NCBI GenBank assembly: GCA_963402885.1 | Contig: OY727095.1 | Location: 25,239,001-25,303,000 of the forward strand | From: Antedon bifida | Lineage: Eukaryota; Echinodermata; Crinoidea; Comatulida; Antedonidae | Length of the DNA: 64,000 nucleotides | Reading direction: 5' to 3' | Shown here: one piece after another, positions 26,964 through 43,300 of the stretch | Position numbering within the stretch: the stretch's first letter is position 1 | How the letters are laid out: every line of letters starts with the position of its first letter | Program-made: the position numbers and the translations under genes | Notes under the pieces: model-generated | Database searches by the model: none | What the model was told of the DNA's origin: nothing | Seen by the model: the letters and a program-made list of their open reading frames with translations, nothing else

Positions 26964-29900
26964 CCTAATTAAATTGGACAACTCGTACCCGATTAATTTG
27001 GACAACTCGTACCTAATAATTTGGCTAAATCATACCTGATTAATTTGGACAACTCGTACCTAATTAAATTGGACAACTCGTACCCGATTAATTTGGACAA
27101 CTCGTACCTAATTAATTTGGCTAACTCGTACCTGATTAATTTGGACAACTCGTACCTGATTATTTGGACAACTCGTACCTGATTAATTTGGACAACTCGT
27201 ACCTAATAATTTGGCTAAATCATACCTGATTAATTTGGACAACTCGTACCTAATTAAATTGGACAACTCGTACCCGATTAATTTGGACAACTCGTACCTA
27301 ATAATTTGGCTAAATCATACCTGATTAATTTGGACAACTCGTACCTAATTAAATTGGACAACTCGTACCCGATTAATTTGGACAACTCGTACCTAATAAT
27401 TTGGCTAAATCATACCTGATTAATTTGGACAACTCGTACCTAATTAAATTGGACAACTAATACCCGATTAATTTGGACAACTCGTACTTAATTAATTTGG
27501 ACAACTCGTACCTAATTAATTTGGCTAACTCGTACCTGATTAATTTGGACAACTCGTACCTGATTATTTGGACAATTCGTACCTGATTAATTTGGACAAC
27601 TCGTACCTAATAATTTGGCTAAATCATACCTGATTAATTTGGACAACTCGTACCTAATTAAATTGGACAACCCGTACCTAATTAATTTGGCTAACTCGTA
27701 CCTGATTAATTTGGACAATTCGTACCTGATTAATTTGGACAACTCGTACCTGATTATTTGGACAACTCGTACCTAATTATTTGGACAACTCGTACCTGAT
27801 TAATTTGGACAACTCGTACCTAATATTTTGGCTAAATCATACCTGATTAATTTGGACAACTCGTACCTAATTAAATTGGACAACTCGTACCTAATTAATT
27901 TGGCTAACTCGTACCTGATTAATTTGGACAACTCGTACCTAATAATTTGGCTAAATCATACCTGATTAATTTGGACAACTCGTACCTAATTAAATTGGAC
28001 AACTCGTACCTAATTAATTTGGCTAACTCGTACCTGATTAATTTGGACAACTCGTACCTGATTAAATTGGACAACTCTTACCTGATTATTTGGACAACTC
28101 GTACCTGATTAATTTGGACAACTCGTACCTAATAATTTGGCTAAATCATACCTGATTAATTTGGACAACTCGTACCTAATTAAATTGGACAACTCGTTCC
28201 CGATTAATTTGGACAACTCGTACCTAATAATTTGGCTAAATCAAACCTGATTAATTTGGACAACTCGTACCTAATTAAATTCGACAAGTCGTACCCGATT
28301 AATTTGGACAACTCGTACCTAATTATTTTGGACAACTCGTACCTAATTAATTTGAACAACTCGTACCTGATTATTTGAACAACTCGTACCTGATTAATTT
28401 GGACAACTCGTACCTGATTAATTTGGACAACTCGTACCTAATAATTTGGCTAAATCATACCTGATTAATTTGGACAACTCGTACCTAATTAAATTGGACA
28501 ACTCGTACCCGATTAATTTGGACAACTCGTACCTAATAATGTGGCTAAATCATACCTGATTAATTTGGACAACTCGTACCTAATTAAATTGGACAACTCG
28601 TACCCGATTAATTTGGACAACTAGTACCTAAATAATTTGGACAACTCGTACCTAATTAATTTGGCGAACTCGTACCTGAATAATTTGGACAACTCGTACC
28701 TGATTATTTGGACAACTCGTACCTGATTAATTTGGACAACTCGTACCTAATAATTTGGCTAAATCATACCTGATTAATTTGGACAACTCGTACCTAATTA
28801 AATTGGACAACTCGTACCTAATTAATTTGGCTAACTCGTACCTGATTAATTTGGACAACTCGTACCTGATTATTTGGACAATTCGTACCTGATTAATTTG
28901 GACAACTCGTACCTAATAATTTGGCTAAATCATACCTGATTAATTTGGACAACTCGTACCTAATTAAATTGGACAACTCGTACCTAATTAATTTGGCTAA
29001 CTCGTACCTGATTAATTTGGACAACTCGTACCTTATTAATTTGGACAACTCGTACCTGATTATTTGGACAACTCGTACCCGATTAATTTGGACAACTCGT
29101 ACCTAATTAAATTGGACAACTCGTACCTAATTAAATTGGACAACTCGTACCCGATTAATTTGGACAACTCGTACCTAATTAAATTGGACAACTCGTACCT
29201 AAATAATTTGGCTAACTCGTACCTGATTAATTTGGACAATTCGTACCTGATTAATTTGGACAACTCGTACCTGATTATTTGGACAATTCGTACCTGATTA
29301 ATTTGGACAACTCGTACCTAATAATTTGGCTAAATCATACCTGATTAATTTGGACAACTCGTACCTAATTAATTTGGCTAACTCGTACCTGATTAATTTG
29401 GACAACTCGTACCTGATTAATTTGGACAACTCGTACCTGATTAATTTGGACAACTCGTACCTGATTAATTTGGACAACTCGTACCTGATTAATTTGGACA
29501 ACTCGTACCTAATAATTTGGCTAAATCATACCTGATTAATTTGGACAACTCGTACCTAATTAAATTGGACAACTCGTACCTGATTAATTTGGACAACTTG
29601 TACCTAATAATTTGGCTAAATCATAACTGATTAATTTGGACAACTCGTACCTAATTAAATTGGACAACTCGTACCCGATTAATTTGGACAACTCGTACCT
29701 AATTAATTTGGACAACTCGTACCTAATTAATTTGGCTAACTCGTACCTGATTAATTTGGCTAACTCGTACCTGATTAATTTGGACAACTCGTACCTGACT
29801 ATTTGGACAACTTGTACCTGATTAATTTGGACAACTCGTACCTAATAATTTGGCTAAATCATACCTGATTAATTTGGACAACTCGTACCTAATTAATTTG

Positions 29901-32900
29901 GCTAACTCGTACCTGATTAATTTGGACAACTCGTACCTTATTATTTGGACAATTCGTACCTGATTAATTTGGACAACTCGTACCTAATAATTTGGCTAAA
30001 TCATACCTGATTAATTTGGACAACTCGTACCTAATTAAATTGGACAACTCGTACCTAATTAATTTGGCTAACTCGTACCTGATTAATTTGGACAACTTGT
30101 ACCTGATTAATTTGGCTGAATCATACCTGATTAATTTGGATAACTCGTACCTAATTAATTTGGACAACACGTACCTGATTAATTTAGCTAACTCGTACCT
30201 GATTTATTTGGACAACTCGTACCTAATTAAATTGAAAAACTCGTACCTGATTAATTTGGACAACTCGTACCTGATTAATTTGGACAACTCGTACCTGATT
30301 ATTTGGACAACTCGTACCTATTAATTTGGCTAAATCATACCTGATTAATTTGGACAACTCGTACCTAATTAAATTGGACAACTCGTACCTTATTAATTTG
30401 GACAACTCGTACCTGATTATTTGGACAACTCGTACCCGATTAATTTGGACAACTCGTACCTAATTAAATTGGACAACTCGTACCCGATTAATTTGGACAA
30501 CTCGTACCTAATTAAATTGGACAACTCGTACCCGATTAATTTGGACAACTCGTACCTAATTAAATTGGACAACTCGTACCTAAATAATTTGGCTAACTCA
30601 TACCTGATTAATTTGGACAACTCGTACCTGATTAATTTGGACAACTCGTACCTGATTATTTGGACAATTCGTACCTGATTAATTTGGACAACTCGTACCT
30701 GATTATTTGGACAATTCGTACCTGATTAATTTGGACAACTCGTACCTAATAATTTGGCTAAATCATACCTGATTAATTTGGACAACTCGTACCTAATTAA
30801 TTTGGCTAACTCGTACCTGATTAATTTGGACAACTCGTACCTGATTAATTTGGACAACTCGTACCTGATTATTTTGGACAACTCGTACCTAATAATTTGG
30901 CTAAATCATACCTGATTAATTTAGACAACTCGTACCTAATTAAATTGGACAACTCGTACCTGATTAATTTGGACAACTTGTACCTAATTAAATTGGACAA
31001 CTCGTACCCGATTAATTTGGACAACTCGTACCTAATTAATTTGGACAACTCGTACCTAATTAATTTGGACAACTCGTACCTGATTATTTGGACAACTTGT
31101 ACCTGATTAATTTGGACAATTCGTACCTAATAATTTGGCTAAATCATACCTGATTAATTTGGACAACTCGTACCTAATTAATTTGGCTAACTCGTACCTG
31201 ATTAATTTGGACAACTCGTACCTTATTATTTGGACAATTCGTACCTGATTAATTTGGACAACTCGTACCTAATAATTTGGCTAAATCATACCTGATTAAT
31301 TTGGACAACTCGTACCTAATTAAATTGGCTAACTCGTACCTGATTAATTTGGACAACTCGTACCTTATTATTTGGACAACTCGTACCTGATTAATTTGGA
31401 CAACTCGTACCTGATTAATTTGGACAACTTGTACCTGATTAATTTGGCTAAATCATACCTGATTAATTTGGATAACTCGTACCTAATTAATTTGGACAAC
31501 TTGTACCTGATTAATTTAGCTAACTCGTACCTGATTTATTTGGACAACTCGTACCTAATTAAATTGAAAAACTCGTACCTGATTAATTTGGACAACTCGT
31601 ACCTGATTAATTTGGACAACTCGTACCTAATAATTTGGCTAAATCATACCTGATTAATTTGGACAACTCGTACCTAATTAAATTGGACAACTCGTACCCG
31701 ATTAATTTGGACAACTCGTACCTGATTAATTTAAACAACTCGTACCTAATTAATTTGGCTAAATCATACCTGATTAATTTGGACAACTCGTACCTAATTA
31801 AATTGAAAAACTCGTACCTGATTAATTTGGACAACTCGTACCTAATTATTTGGACAACTCGTACCTGATTAATTTGGACAACTCGTACCTGATTAATTTG
31901 GACAACTCGTACCTAATAATTTGGCTAAATCATACCTGATTAATTTGGACAACTCGTATCTAATTAAATTGGACAACTCGTACCCGATTAATTTGGACAA
32001 CTCGTACCTAATTAAATTGAACAACTCGTACCCCATTAATTTGGACAACTCGTACCTAATAATTTGGCTAAATCATACCCGATTAATTTGGACAACTCGT
32101 ACCTAATTAAATTGGACAACTCGTACCTAAATAATTTGGCTAACTCGTACCTGATTAATTTGGACAAATCGTACCTGATTAATTTGGACAACTCGTACCT
32201 GATTATTTGGACAATTCGTACCTGATTAATTTGGACAACTCGTACCTAATAATTTGGCTAAATCATACCTGATTAATTTGGAAAACTCGTACCTAATTAA
32301 ATTGGACAACTCGTACCTAATTAATTTGGCTAACTCGTACCTGATTAATTTGGACAACTCGTACCTGATTAATTTGGACAACTCGTACCTGATTAATTTG
32401 GACAACTCGTACCTAATAATTTGGCTAAATCATACCTGATTAATTTGGACAACTCGTACCTAATTAAATTGGACAACTCGTACCTAATAATTTGGCTAAA
32501 TCATACCTGATTAATTTGGACAACTCGTACCTAATTAAATTGGACAACTCGTACCCGATTAATTTGGACAACTCGTACCTAATTAATTTGGCTAACTCAT
32601 ACCTGATTAATTTGGACAACTCGTATCTGATTATTTGGACAACTCGTACCTAATAATTTGGCTAAATCATACCTGATTAATTTGGACAACTCGTACCTAA
32701 TTAAATTGGACAACTTGTACCTAATTAATTTGTCTAACTCGTACCTGAATAATTTGGACAACTCATACCTGATTATTTGGACAATTCGTACCTGATTAAT
32801 TTGGACAACTCGTACCTAATAATTTGGCTAAATCATACCTGATTAATTTGGACAAATCGTACCTAATTAAATTGGACAACTCGTACCTAATTAATTTGGC

Positions 32901-35900
32901 TAACTCGTACCTGATTAATTTGGACAACTCGTACCTGATTATTTGGACAACTTGTACCTGATTAATTTGGACAACTCGTACCTAATAATTTGGCTAAACC
33001 ATACCTGATTAATTTGGATAACTCGTACCTAATTAATTCGGACAACTCGTACCTGATTAATTTAGCTAACTCGTACCTGATTTATTTGGACAACTCGTAC
33101 CTGATTAATTTGGACAACTCGTACCTGATTATTTGGACAACTCGAACCTGATTAATTTGGACAACTCGTACCTAATAATTTGGCTAAATCATACCTGATT
33201 AATTTGGACAACTCGTACCTAATTAAATTGGACAACTCGTACCTAATTAATTTGGCTAACTCGTACCTGAATAATTTGGACAACTCGTACCTGATTATTT
33301 GGACAACTTGTACCTGATTAATTTGGACAACTCGTACCTAATTAATTTGGACAACTCGTACCTGATTAATTTAGCTAACTCGTACCTGATTTATTTGGAC
33401 AACTCGTACCTAATTAAATTGAAAAACTTGTACCTGATTAATTTGGACAATTCGTACCTGATTAATTTGGACAACTCGTACCTAATTATTTGGACAACTC
33501 GTACCTGATTAATTTGGACAACTCGTACCTAATAATTTGGACAACTCGTACCTGATTAATTTAGCTAACTCGTACCTGATTTATTTGGACAACTCGTACC
33601 TAATTAAATTGAAAAACTCGTACCTGATTAATTTGGACAACTCGTACCTGATTAATTTGGACAACTCGTACCTAATTATTTGGACAACTCGTACCTGATT
33701 ACTTTGGACAACTCGTACCTAATAATTTGGCTAAATCATACCTGATTAATTTGGACAACTCGTACCTAATTAAATTGGACAACTCGTACCCGATTAATTT
33801 GGACAACTCGTACCCCATTAATTTGGACAACTCGTACCTAATAATTTCGCTAAATCATACCCGATTAATTTGGACAACTCGTACCTAATTAAATTGGACA
33901 ACTCGTACCTAAATAATTTGGCTAACTCGTACCTGATTAATTTGGACAAATCGTACCTGATTAATTTGGACAACTCGTACCTGATTAATTTGGACAACTC
34001 GTACCTAATTAATTTGGACAACTCGTACCTGATTAATTTAGCTAACTCGTACCTGATTTATTTGGACAACTCGTACCTAATTAAATTGAAAAACTCGTAC
34101 CTGATTAATTTAGACAACTCGTACCTGATTAATTTGGACAACTCGTACCTAATTATTTGGACAACTCGTACCTGATTAATTTGGACAACTCGTACCTAAT
34201 AATTTTGCTAAATCATACCTGATTAATTTGGACAACTCGTACCTAATTAAATTGGACAACTCGTACCCGATTAATTTGGACAACTCGTACCTAATTAAAT
34301 TGAACAACTCGTACCCCATTAATTTGGACAACTCGTACCTAATAATTTGGCTAAATCATACCCGATTAATTTGGACAACTCGTACCTAATTAAATTGGAC
34401 AACTCGTACCTGAATAATTTGGCTAACTCGTACCTGATTATTTGGACAACTTGTACCTGATTAATTTGGACAACTCGTACCTAATTAATTTGGACAACTC
34501 GTACCTGATTAATTTAGCTAACTCGTACCTGATTTATTTGGACAACTCGTACCTAATTAAATTGAAAAACTCGTACCTGATTAATTTGGACAACTCGTAC
34601 CTGATTAATTTGGACAACTCGTACCTAATTATTTGGACAACTCGTACCTGATTAATTTGGACAACTCGTACCTGATTAATTTGGACAACTCGTACCTAAT
34701 AATTTGGCTAAATCATACCTGATTAATTTGGACAACTCGTACCTAATTAAATTGGACAACTCGTACCCGATTAATTTGGACAACTCGTACCTAATTAAAT
34801 TGAACAACTCGTACCCCATTAATTTGGACAACTCGTACCTAATAATTTGGCTAAATCATACCCGATTAATTTGGACAACTCGTACCTAATTAAATTGGAC
34901 AACTCGTACCTAAATAATTTGGCTAACTCGTACCTGATTAATTTGGACAACTCGTACCTGATTATTTGGACAATTCGTACCTGATTAATTTGGACAACTC
35001 GTACCTAATAATTTGGCTAAATCATACCTGATTAATTTGGAAAACTCGTACCTAATTAAATTGGACAACTCGTACCTAATTAATTTGGCTAACTCGTACC
35101 TGATTAATTTGGACAACTCGTACCTGATTAATTTGGACAACTCGTACCTGATTAATTTGGACAACTCGTACCTAATAATTTGGCTAAATCATACCTGATT
35201 AATTTGGACAACTCGTACCTAATTAAATTGTACAACTCGTACCTAATAATTTGGCTAAATCATACCTGATTAATTTGGACAACTCGTACCTAATTAAATT
35301 GGACAACTCGTACCCGATTAATTTGGACAACTCGTACCTAATTAATTTGGCTAACTCGTACCTGATTAATTTGGACAACTCGTATCTGATTATTTGGACA
35401 ACTCGTACCTAATAATTTGGCTAAATCATACCTGATTAATTTGGACAACTCGTACCTAATTAAATTGGACAACTTGTACCTAATTAATTTGTCTAACTCG
35501 TACCTGAATAATTTGGACAACTCGTACCTGATTATTTGGACAATTCGTACCTGATTAATTTGGACAACTCGTACCTAATAATTTGGCTAAATCATACCTG
35601 ATTAATTTGGACAAATCGTACCTAATTAAATTGGACAACTCCTACCTAATTAATTTGGCTAACTCGTACCTGATTAATTTGGACAACTCGTACCTGATTA
35701 TTTGGACAACTTGTACCTGATTAATTTGGACAACTCGTACCTAATAATTTGGCTAAACCATACCTGATTAATTTGGATAACTCGTACCTAATTAATTCGG
35801 ACAACTCGTACCTGATTAATTTAGCTAACTCGTACCTGATTTATTTGGACAACTCGTACCTGATTAATTTGGACAACTCGTACCTGATTATTTGGACAAC

Positions 35901-37299
35901 TCGTACCTGATTAATTTGGACAACTCGTACCTAATAATTTGGCTAAATCATACCTGATTAATTTGGACAACTCGTACCTAATTAAATTGGACAACTCGTA
36001 CCTAATTAATTTGGCTAACTCGTACCTGAATAATTTGGACAACTCGTACCTGATTATTTGGACAACTTGTACCTGATTAATTTGGACAACTCGTACCTAA
36101 TTAATTTGGACAACTCGTACCTGATTAATTTGGACAACTCGTACCTAATTAAATTGGACAACTCGTACCTAATTAATTTGGCTAACTCGTACCTGATTAA
36201 TTTGGACAACTCGTACCTGATTATTTGGACAACTTGTACCTGATTAATTTGGACAACTCGTACCTAATAATTTGGCTAAACCATGCCTGATTAATTTGGA
36301 TAACTCGTACCTAATTAATTTGGACAACTCGTACCTGATTAATTTAGCTAACTCGTACCTGATTTATTTGGACAACTCGTACCTGATTATTTGGACAACT
36401 CGTACCTGATTAATTTGGACAACTCGTACCTAATAATTTGGCTAAATCATACCTGATTAATTTGGACAACTCGTACCTAATTAAATTGGACAACTCGTAC
36501 CTAATTAATTTGGCTAACTCGTACCTGAATAATTTGGACAACTCGTACCTGATTATTTGGACAACTTGTACCTGATTAATTTGGACAACTCGTACCTAAT
36601 TAATTTGGACAACTCGTACCTGATTAATTTAGCTAACTCGTACCTGATTTATTTGGACAACTCGTACCTAATTAAATTGAAAAACTCGTACCTGATTAAT
36701 TTGGAAAACTCGTACCTGATTAATTTAGCTAACTCGTACCTGATTTATTTGGACAACTCGTACCTGATTATTTGGACAACTCGTACCTGATTAATTTGGA
36801 CAACTCGTACCTAATTAAATTGGACAACTCGTACCCGATTAATTTGGACAACTCGTACCTAATTAAATTGAACAACTCGTACCCCATTAATTTGGACAAC
36901 TCGTACCTAATAATTTGGCTAAATCATACCCGATTAATTTGGACAACTCGTACCTAATTAAATTGGACAACTCGTACCTAAATAATTTGGCTAACTCGTA
37001 CCTGATTAATTTGGACAACTCGTACCTGATTAATTTGGACAACTCGTACCTGATTATTTGGACAATTCGTACCTGATTAATTTGGACAACTAGTACCTAA
37101 TAATTTGGCTAAATCATACCTGATTAATTTGGAAAACTCGTACCTAATTAAATTGGACAACTCGTACCTAATTAATTTGGCTAACTCGTACCTGATTAAT
37201 TTGGACAACTTGTACCTAAATAATTTGGCTAACTCGTACCTGATTAATTTGGACAACTCGTACCTGATTAATTTGGACAACTCGTACCTGATTATTTGG
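26964..37299 (+). repeat. 10.4-kb segmental duplication, copy 1
   Basis: Matches 37381-47692 at an offset of 10417 bp, falling to 10393 bp after a one-unit (24-bp) difference near 29560/39968. Rare private variants are shared at the same offset: CTAATACCC then GTACTTAATT (about 27456-27493 / 37873-37910), TCAAACCTG (28251 / 38668), GGCGAACTCG (28662 / 39079), GGCTGAATCA (30114 / 40507) and CTAGTACC (37091 / 47484). By eye I noticed only about ten single-base differences over 10.3 kb, so the duplication is very recent, or the assembly duplicated it. Confidence 0.9.
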
Positions 37300-37380
37300 C
37301 TAACTCGTCCCTGATTAATTTGGACAACTCGTACCTGATTATTTGGACAACTTGTACCTGATTAATTTGGACAACTCGTC
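37300..37380 (+). repeat. Junction sliver between the 10.4-kb copies, from another subfamily
   Basis: About 80 bp carrying two units with the rare CTCGTCCCT variant. The same pair, equally spaced around an ACTTGT unit, is seen at 1621-1697, 3356-3432, 7159-7235, 50815-50892, 52550-52626 and 55664-55740, but not elsewhere in the 10.4-kb copies. It marks the recombination point and suggests that the exchange involved, or was patched with, a subfamily otherwise confined to the blocks near the two ends of the window. Confidence 0.65.
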
Positions 37381-40300
37381 CCTAATTAAATTGGACAACT
37401 CGTACCCGATTAATTTGGACAACTCGTACCTAATAATTTGGCTAAATCATACCTGATTAATTTGGACAACTCGTACCTAATTAAATTGGACAACTCGTAC
37501 CCGATTAATTTGGACAACTCGTACCTAATTAATTTGGCTAACTCGTACCTGATTAATTTGGACAACTCGTACCTGATTATTTGGACAACTCGTACCTGAT
37601 TAATTTGGACAACTCGTACCTAATAATTTGGCTAAATCATACCTGATTAATTTGGACAACTCGTACCTAATTAAATTGGACAACTCGTACCCGATTAATT
37701 TGGACAACTCGTACCTAATAATTTGGCTAAATCATACCTGATTAATTTGGACAACTCGTACCTAATTAAATTGGACAACTCGTACCCGATTAATTTGGAC
37801 AACTCGTACCTAATAATTTGGCTAAATCATACCTGATTAATTTGGACAACTCGTACCTAATTAAATTGGACAACTAATACCCGATTAATTTGGACAACTC
37901 GTACTTAATTAATTTGGACAACTCGTACCTAATTAATTTGGCTAACTCGTACCTGATTAATTTGGACAACTCGTACCTGATTATTTGGACAATTCGTACC
38001 TGATTAATTTGGACAACTCGTACCTAATAATTTGGCTAAATCATACCTGATTAATTTGGACAACTCGTACCTAATTAAATTGGACAACCCGTACCTAATT
38101 AATTTGGCTAACTCGTACCTGATTAATTTGGACAATTCGTACCTGATTAATTTGGACAACTCGTACCTGATTATTTGGACAACTCGTACCTAATTATTTG
38201 GACAACTCGTACCTGATTAATTTGGACAACTCGTACCTAATATTTTGGCTAAATCATACCTGATTAATTTGGACAACTCGTACCTAATTAAATTGGACAA
38301 CTCGTACCTAATTAATTTGGCTAACTCGTACCTGATTAATTTGGACAACTCGTACCTAATAATTTGGCTAAATCATACCTGATTAATTTGGACAACTCGT
38401 ACCTAATTAAATTGGACAACTCGTACCTAATTAATTTGGCTAACTCGTACCTGATTAATTTGGACAACTCGTACCTGATTAAATTGGACAACTCTTACCT
38501 GATTATTTGGACAACTCGTACCTGATTAATTTGGACAACTCGTACCTAATAATTTGGCTAAATCATACCTGATTAATTTGGACAACTCGTACCTAATTAA
38601 ATTGGACAACTCGTACCCGATTAATTTGGACAACTCGTACCTAATAATTTGGCTAAATCAAACCTGATTAATTTGGACAACTCGTACCTAATTAAATTCG
38701 ACAAGTCGTACCCGATTAATTTGGACAACTCGTACCTAATTATTTTGGACAACTCGTACCTAATTAATTTGAACAACTCGTACCTGATTATTTGAACAAC
38801 TCGTACCTGATTAATTTGGACAACTCGTACCTGATTAATTTGGACAACTCGTACCTAATAATTTGGCTAAATCATACCTGATTAATTTGGACAACTCGTA
38901 CCTAATTAAATTGGACAACTCGTACCCGATTAATTTGGACAACTCGTACCTAATAATGTGGCTAAATCATACCTGATTAATTTGGACACCTCGTACCTAA
39001 TTAAATTGGACAACTCGTACCCGATTAATTTGGACAACTCGTACCTAATTAATTTGGACAACTCGTACCTAATTAATTTGGCGAACTCGTACCTGAATAA
39101 TTTGGACAACTCGTACCTGATTATTTGGACAACTCGTACCTGATTAATTTGGACAACTCGTACCTAATAATTTGGCTAAATCATACCTGATTAATTTGGA
39201 CAACTCGTACCTAATTAAATTGGACAACTCGTACCTAATTAATTTGGCTAACTCGTACCTGATTAATTTGGACAACTCGTACCTGATTATTTGGACAATT
39301 CGTACCTGATTAATTTGGACAACTCGTACCTAATAATTTGGCTAAATCATACCTGATTAATTTGGACAACTCGTACCTAATTAAATTGGACAACTCGTAC
39401 CTAATTAATTTGGCTAACTCGTACCTGATTAATTTGGACAACTCGTACCTTATTAATTTGGACAACTCGTACCTGATTATTTGGACAACTCGTACCCGAT
39501 TAATTTGGACAACTCGTACCTAATTAAATTGGACAACTCGTACCTAATTAAATTGGACAACTCGTACCCGATTAATTTGGACAACTCGTACCTAATTAAA
39601 TTGGACAACTCGTACCTAAATAATTTGGCTAACTCGTACCTGATTAATTTGGACAATTCGTACCTGATTAATTTGGACAACTCGTACCTGATTATTTGGA
39701 CAATTCGTACCTGATTAATTTGGACAACTCGTACCTAATAATTTGGCTAAATCATACCTGATTAATTTGGACAACTCGTACCTAATTAATTTGGCTAACT
39801 CGTACCTGATTAATTTGGACAACTCGTACCTGATTAATTTGGACAACTCGTACCTGATTAATTTGGACAACTCGTACCTGATTAATTTGGACAACTCGTA
39901 CCTGATTAATTTGGACAACTCGTACCTAATAATTTGGCTAAATCATACCTGATTAATTTGGACAACTCGTACCTGATTAATTTGGACAACTTGTACCTAA
40001 TAATTTGGCTAAATCATAACTGATTAATTTGGACAACTCGTACCTAATTAAATTGGACAACTCGTACCCGATTAATTTGGACAACTCGTACCTAATTAAT
40101 TTGGACAACTCGTACCTAATTAATTTGGCTAACTCGTACCTGATTAATTTGGCTAACTCGTACCTGATTAATTTGGACAACTCGTACCTGACTATTTGGA
40201 CAACTTGTACCTGATTAATTTGGACAACTCGTACCTAATAATTTGGCTAAATCATACCTGATTAATTTGGACAACTCGTACCTAATTAATTTGGCTAACT

Positions 40301-43300
40301 CGTACCTGATTAATTTGGACAACTCGTACCTTATTATTTGGACAATTCGTACCTGATTAATTTGGACAACTCGTACCTAATAATTTGGCTAAATCATACC
40401 TGATTAATTTGGACAACTCGTACCTAATTAAATTGGACAACTCGTACCTAATTAATTTGGCTAACTCGTACCTGATTAATTTGGACAACTTGTACCTGAT
40501 TAATTTGGCTGAATCATACCTGATTAATTTGGATAACTCGTACCTAATTAATTTGGACAACACGTACCTGATTAATTTAGCTAACTCGTACCTGATTTAT
40601 TTGGACAACTTGTACCTAATTAAATTGAAAAACTCGTACCTGATTAATTTGGACAACTCGTACCTGATTAATTTGGACAACTCGTACCTGATTATTTGGA
40701 CAACTCGTACCTATTAATTTGGCTAAATCATACCTGATTAATTTGGACAACTCGTACCTAATTAAATTGGACAACTCGTACCTTATTAATTTGGACAACT
40801 CGTACCTGATTATTTGGACAACTCGTACCCGATTAATTTGGACAACTCGTACCTAATTAAATTGGACAACTCGTACCCGATTAATTTGGACAACTCGTAC
40901 CTAATTAAATTGGACAACTCGTACCCGATTAATTTGGACAACTCGTACCTAATTAAATTGGACAACTCGTACCTAAATAATTTGGCTAACTCATACCTGA
41001 TTAATTTGGACAACTCGTACCTGATTAATTTGGACAACTCGTACCTGATTATTTGGACAATTCGTACCTGATTAATTTGGACAACTCGTACCTGATTATT
41101 TGGACAATTCGTACCTGATTAATTTGGACAACTCGTACCTAATAATTTGGCTAAATCATACCTGATTAATTTGGACAACTCGTACCTAATTAATTTGGCT
41201 AACTCGTACCTGATTAATTTGGACAACTCGTACCTGATTAATTTGGACAACTCGTACCTGATTATTTTGGACAACTCGTACCTAATAATTTGGCTAAATC
41301 ATACCTGATTAATTTAGACAACTCGTACCTAATTAAATTGGACAACTCGTACCTGATTAATTTGGACAACTTGTACCTAATTAAATTGGACAACTCGTAC
41401 CCGATTAATTTGGACAACTCGTACCTAATTAATTTGGACAACTCGTACCTAATTAATTTGGACAACTCGTACCTGATTATTTGGACAACTTGTACCTGAT
41501 TAATTTGGACAATTCGTACCTAATAATTTGGCTAAATCATACCTGATTAATTTGGACAACTCGTACCTAATTAATTTGGCTAACTCGTACCTGATTAATT
41601 TGGACAACTCGTACCTTATTATTTGGACAATTCGTACCTGATTAATTTGGACAACTCGTACCTAATAATTTGGCTAAATCATACCTGATTAATTTGGACA
41701 ACTCGTACCTAATTAAATTGGCTAACTCGTACCTGATTTATTTGGACAACTCGTACCTTATTATTTGGACAACTCGTACCTGATTAATTTGGACAACTCG
41801 TACCTGATTAATTTGGACAACTTGTACCTGATTAATTTGGCTAAATCATACCTGATTAATTTGGATAACTCGTACCTAATTAATTTGGACAACTTGTACC
41901 TGATTAATTTAGCTAACTCGTACCTGATTTATTTGGACAACTCGTACCTAATTAAATTGAAAAACTCGTACCTGATTAATTTGGACAACTCGTACCTGAT
42001 TAATTTGGACAACTCGTACCTAATAATTTGGCTAAATCATACCTGATTAATTTGGACAACTCGTACCTAATTAAATTGGACAACTCGTACCCGATTAATT
42101 TGGACAACTCGTACCTGATTAATTTAAACAACTCGTACCTAATTAATTTGGCTAAATCATACCTGATTAATTTGGACAACTCGTACCTAATTAAATTGAA
42201 AAACTCGTACCTGATTAATTTGGACAACTCGTACCTAATTATTTGGACAACTCGTACCTGATTAATTTGGACAACTCGTACCTGATTAATTTGGACAACT
42301 CGTACCTAATAATTTGGCTAAATCATACCTGATTAATTTGGACAACTCGTATCTAATTAAATTGGACAACTCGTACCCGATTAATTTGGACAACTCGTAC
42401 CTAATTAAATTGAACAACTCGTACCCCATTAATTTGGACAACTCGTACCTAATAATTTGGCTAAATCATACCCGATTAATTTGGACAACTCGTACCTAAT
42501 TAAATTGGACAACTCGTACCTAAATAATTTGGCTAACTCGTACCTGATTAATTTGGACAAATCGTACCTGATTAATTTGGACAACTCGTACCTGATTATT
42601 TGGACAATTCGTACCTGATTAATTTGGACAACTCGTACCTAATAATTTGGCTAAATCATACCTGATTAATTTGGAAAACTCGTACCTAATTAAATTGGAC
42701 AACTCGTACCTAATTAATTTGGCTAACTCGTACCTGATTAATTTGGACAACTCGTACCTGATTAATTTGGACAACTCGTACCTGATTAATTTGGACAACT
42801 CGTACCTAATAATTTGGCTAAATCATACCTGATTAATTTGGACAACTCGTACCTAATTAAATTGGACAACTCGTACCTAATAATTTGGCTAAATCATACC
42901 TGATTAATTTGGACAACTCGTACCTAATTAAATTGGACAACTCGTACCCGATTAATTTGGACAACTCGTACCTAATTAATTTGGCTAACTCATACCTGAT
43001 TAATTTGGACAACTCGTATCTGATTATTTGGACAACTCGTACCTAATAATTTGGCTAAATCATACCTGATTAATTTGGACAACTCGTACCTAATTAAATT
43101 GGACAACTTGTACCTAATTAATTTGTCTAACTCGTACCTGAATAATTTGGACAACTCATACCTGATTATTTGGACAATTCGTACCTGATTAATTTGGACA
43201 ACTCGTACCTAATAATTTGGCTAAATCATACCTGATTAATTTGGACAAATCGTACCTAATTAAATTGGACAACTCGTACCTAATTAATTTGGCTAACTCG

